A stretch of DNA of 6,516 nt from Devosia sp. (GTDB lineage: Bacteria > Pseudomonadota > Alphaproteobacteria > Rhizobiales > Devosiaceae): the NCBI GenBank assembly GCA_028290225.1, contig JAQGKH010000053.1, positions 1 to 6,516 of the forward strand, given 5' to 3'. Positions 6,516 through 6,516 of the stretch are shown here, in pieces. Both the position numbers and the translations under genes were made by a program. A model generated the notes under the pieces. The model was not told the DNA's origin, did not search any database, and saw only the letters and a program-made list of their open reading frames with translations. Position 1 is the stretch's first letter; every line of letters begins with the position of its first letter.

Positions 6516-6516
6516 G

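Overview
The window looks like chromosome of a GC-rich alphaproteobacterium, most likely in the Hyphomicrobiales (rhizobia/Devosia side). The basis is a near-canonical Aap-type general L-amino-acid ABC transporter, an alphaproteobacterial cysteine-synthase-like enzyme, strong GC3 bias and long antisense shadow frames. The genus is inference from recalled family sequences; no search was run.

Layout. The plus strand carries, in order: the 3' end of an SRPBCC/AHSA1-type gene (3-290); a PLP-dependent cysteine synthase/desulfhydrase-like gene (424-1503); a two-HKD cardiolipin synthase (1581-3032); and an AlaX-type alanyl-tRNA editing hydrolase (3040-3756), seven bases behind the synthase. The minus strand carries an ABC importer operon entering from the right edge: an AapM-like permease (5' end outside the window, stop at 5700), an AapP-like ATPase (5697-4900, two bases after the permease stop) and a periplasmic binding protein (4833-3763). 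The two blocks converge at 3756/3763 with six bases between the stop codons. No gap without a gene exceeds about 135 bases.

How the genes fit together. Permease and ATPase are ordinary members of the Aap/Bzt system, which imports a broad range of L-amino acids. The binding protein is the unusual member. It sits after the ATPase rather than at the head of the operon, a 14-bp perfect hairpin separates it from the ATPase gene, and it keeps the AapJ scaffold and cysteines while the motifs expected to grip the amino-acid backbone have changed. This suggests a second, re-specialised or non-transport binding protein. The plus-strand genes are housekeeping: cysteine/sulfur metabolism, membrane lipid synthesis and tRNA proofreading. 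No phage, insertion sequence, CRISPR, tRNA or rRNA is visible, and I see no convincing new multi-gene system. The best leads are the divergent binding protein with its hairpin and the likely misleading 'cysteine synthase' label.
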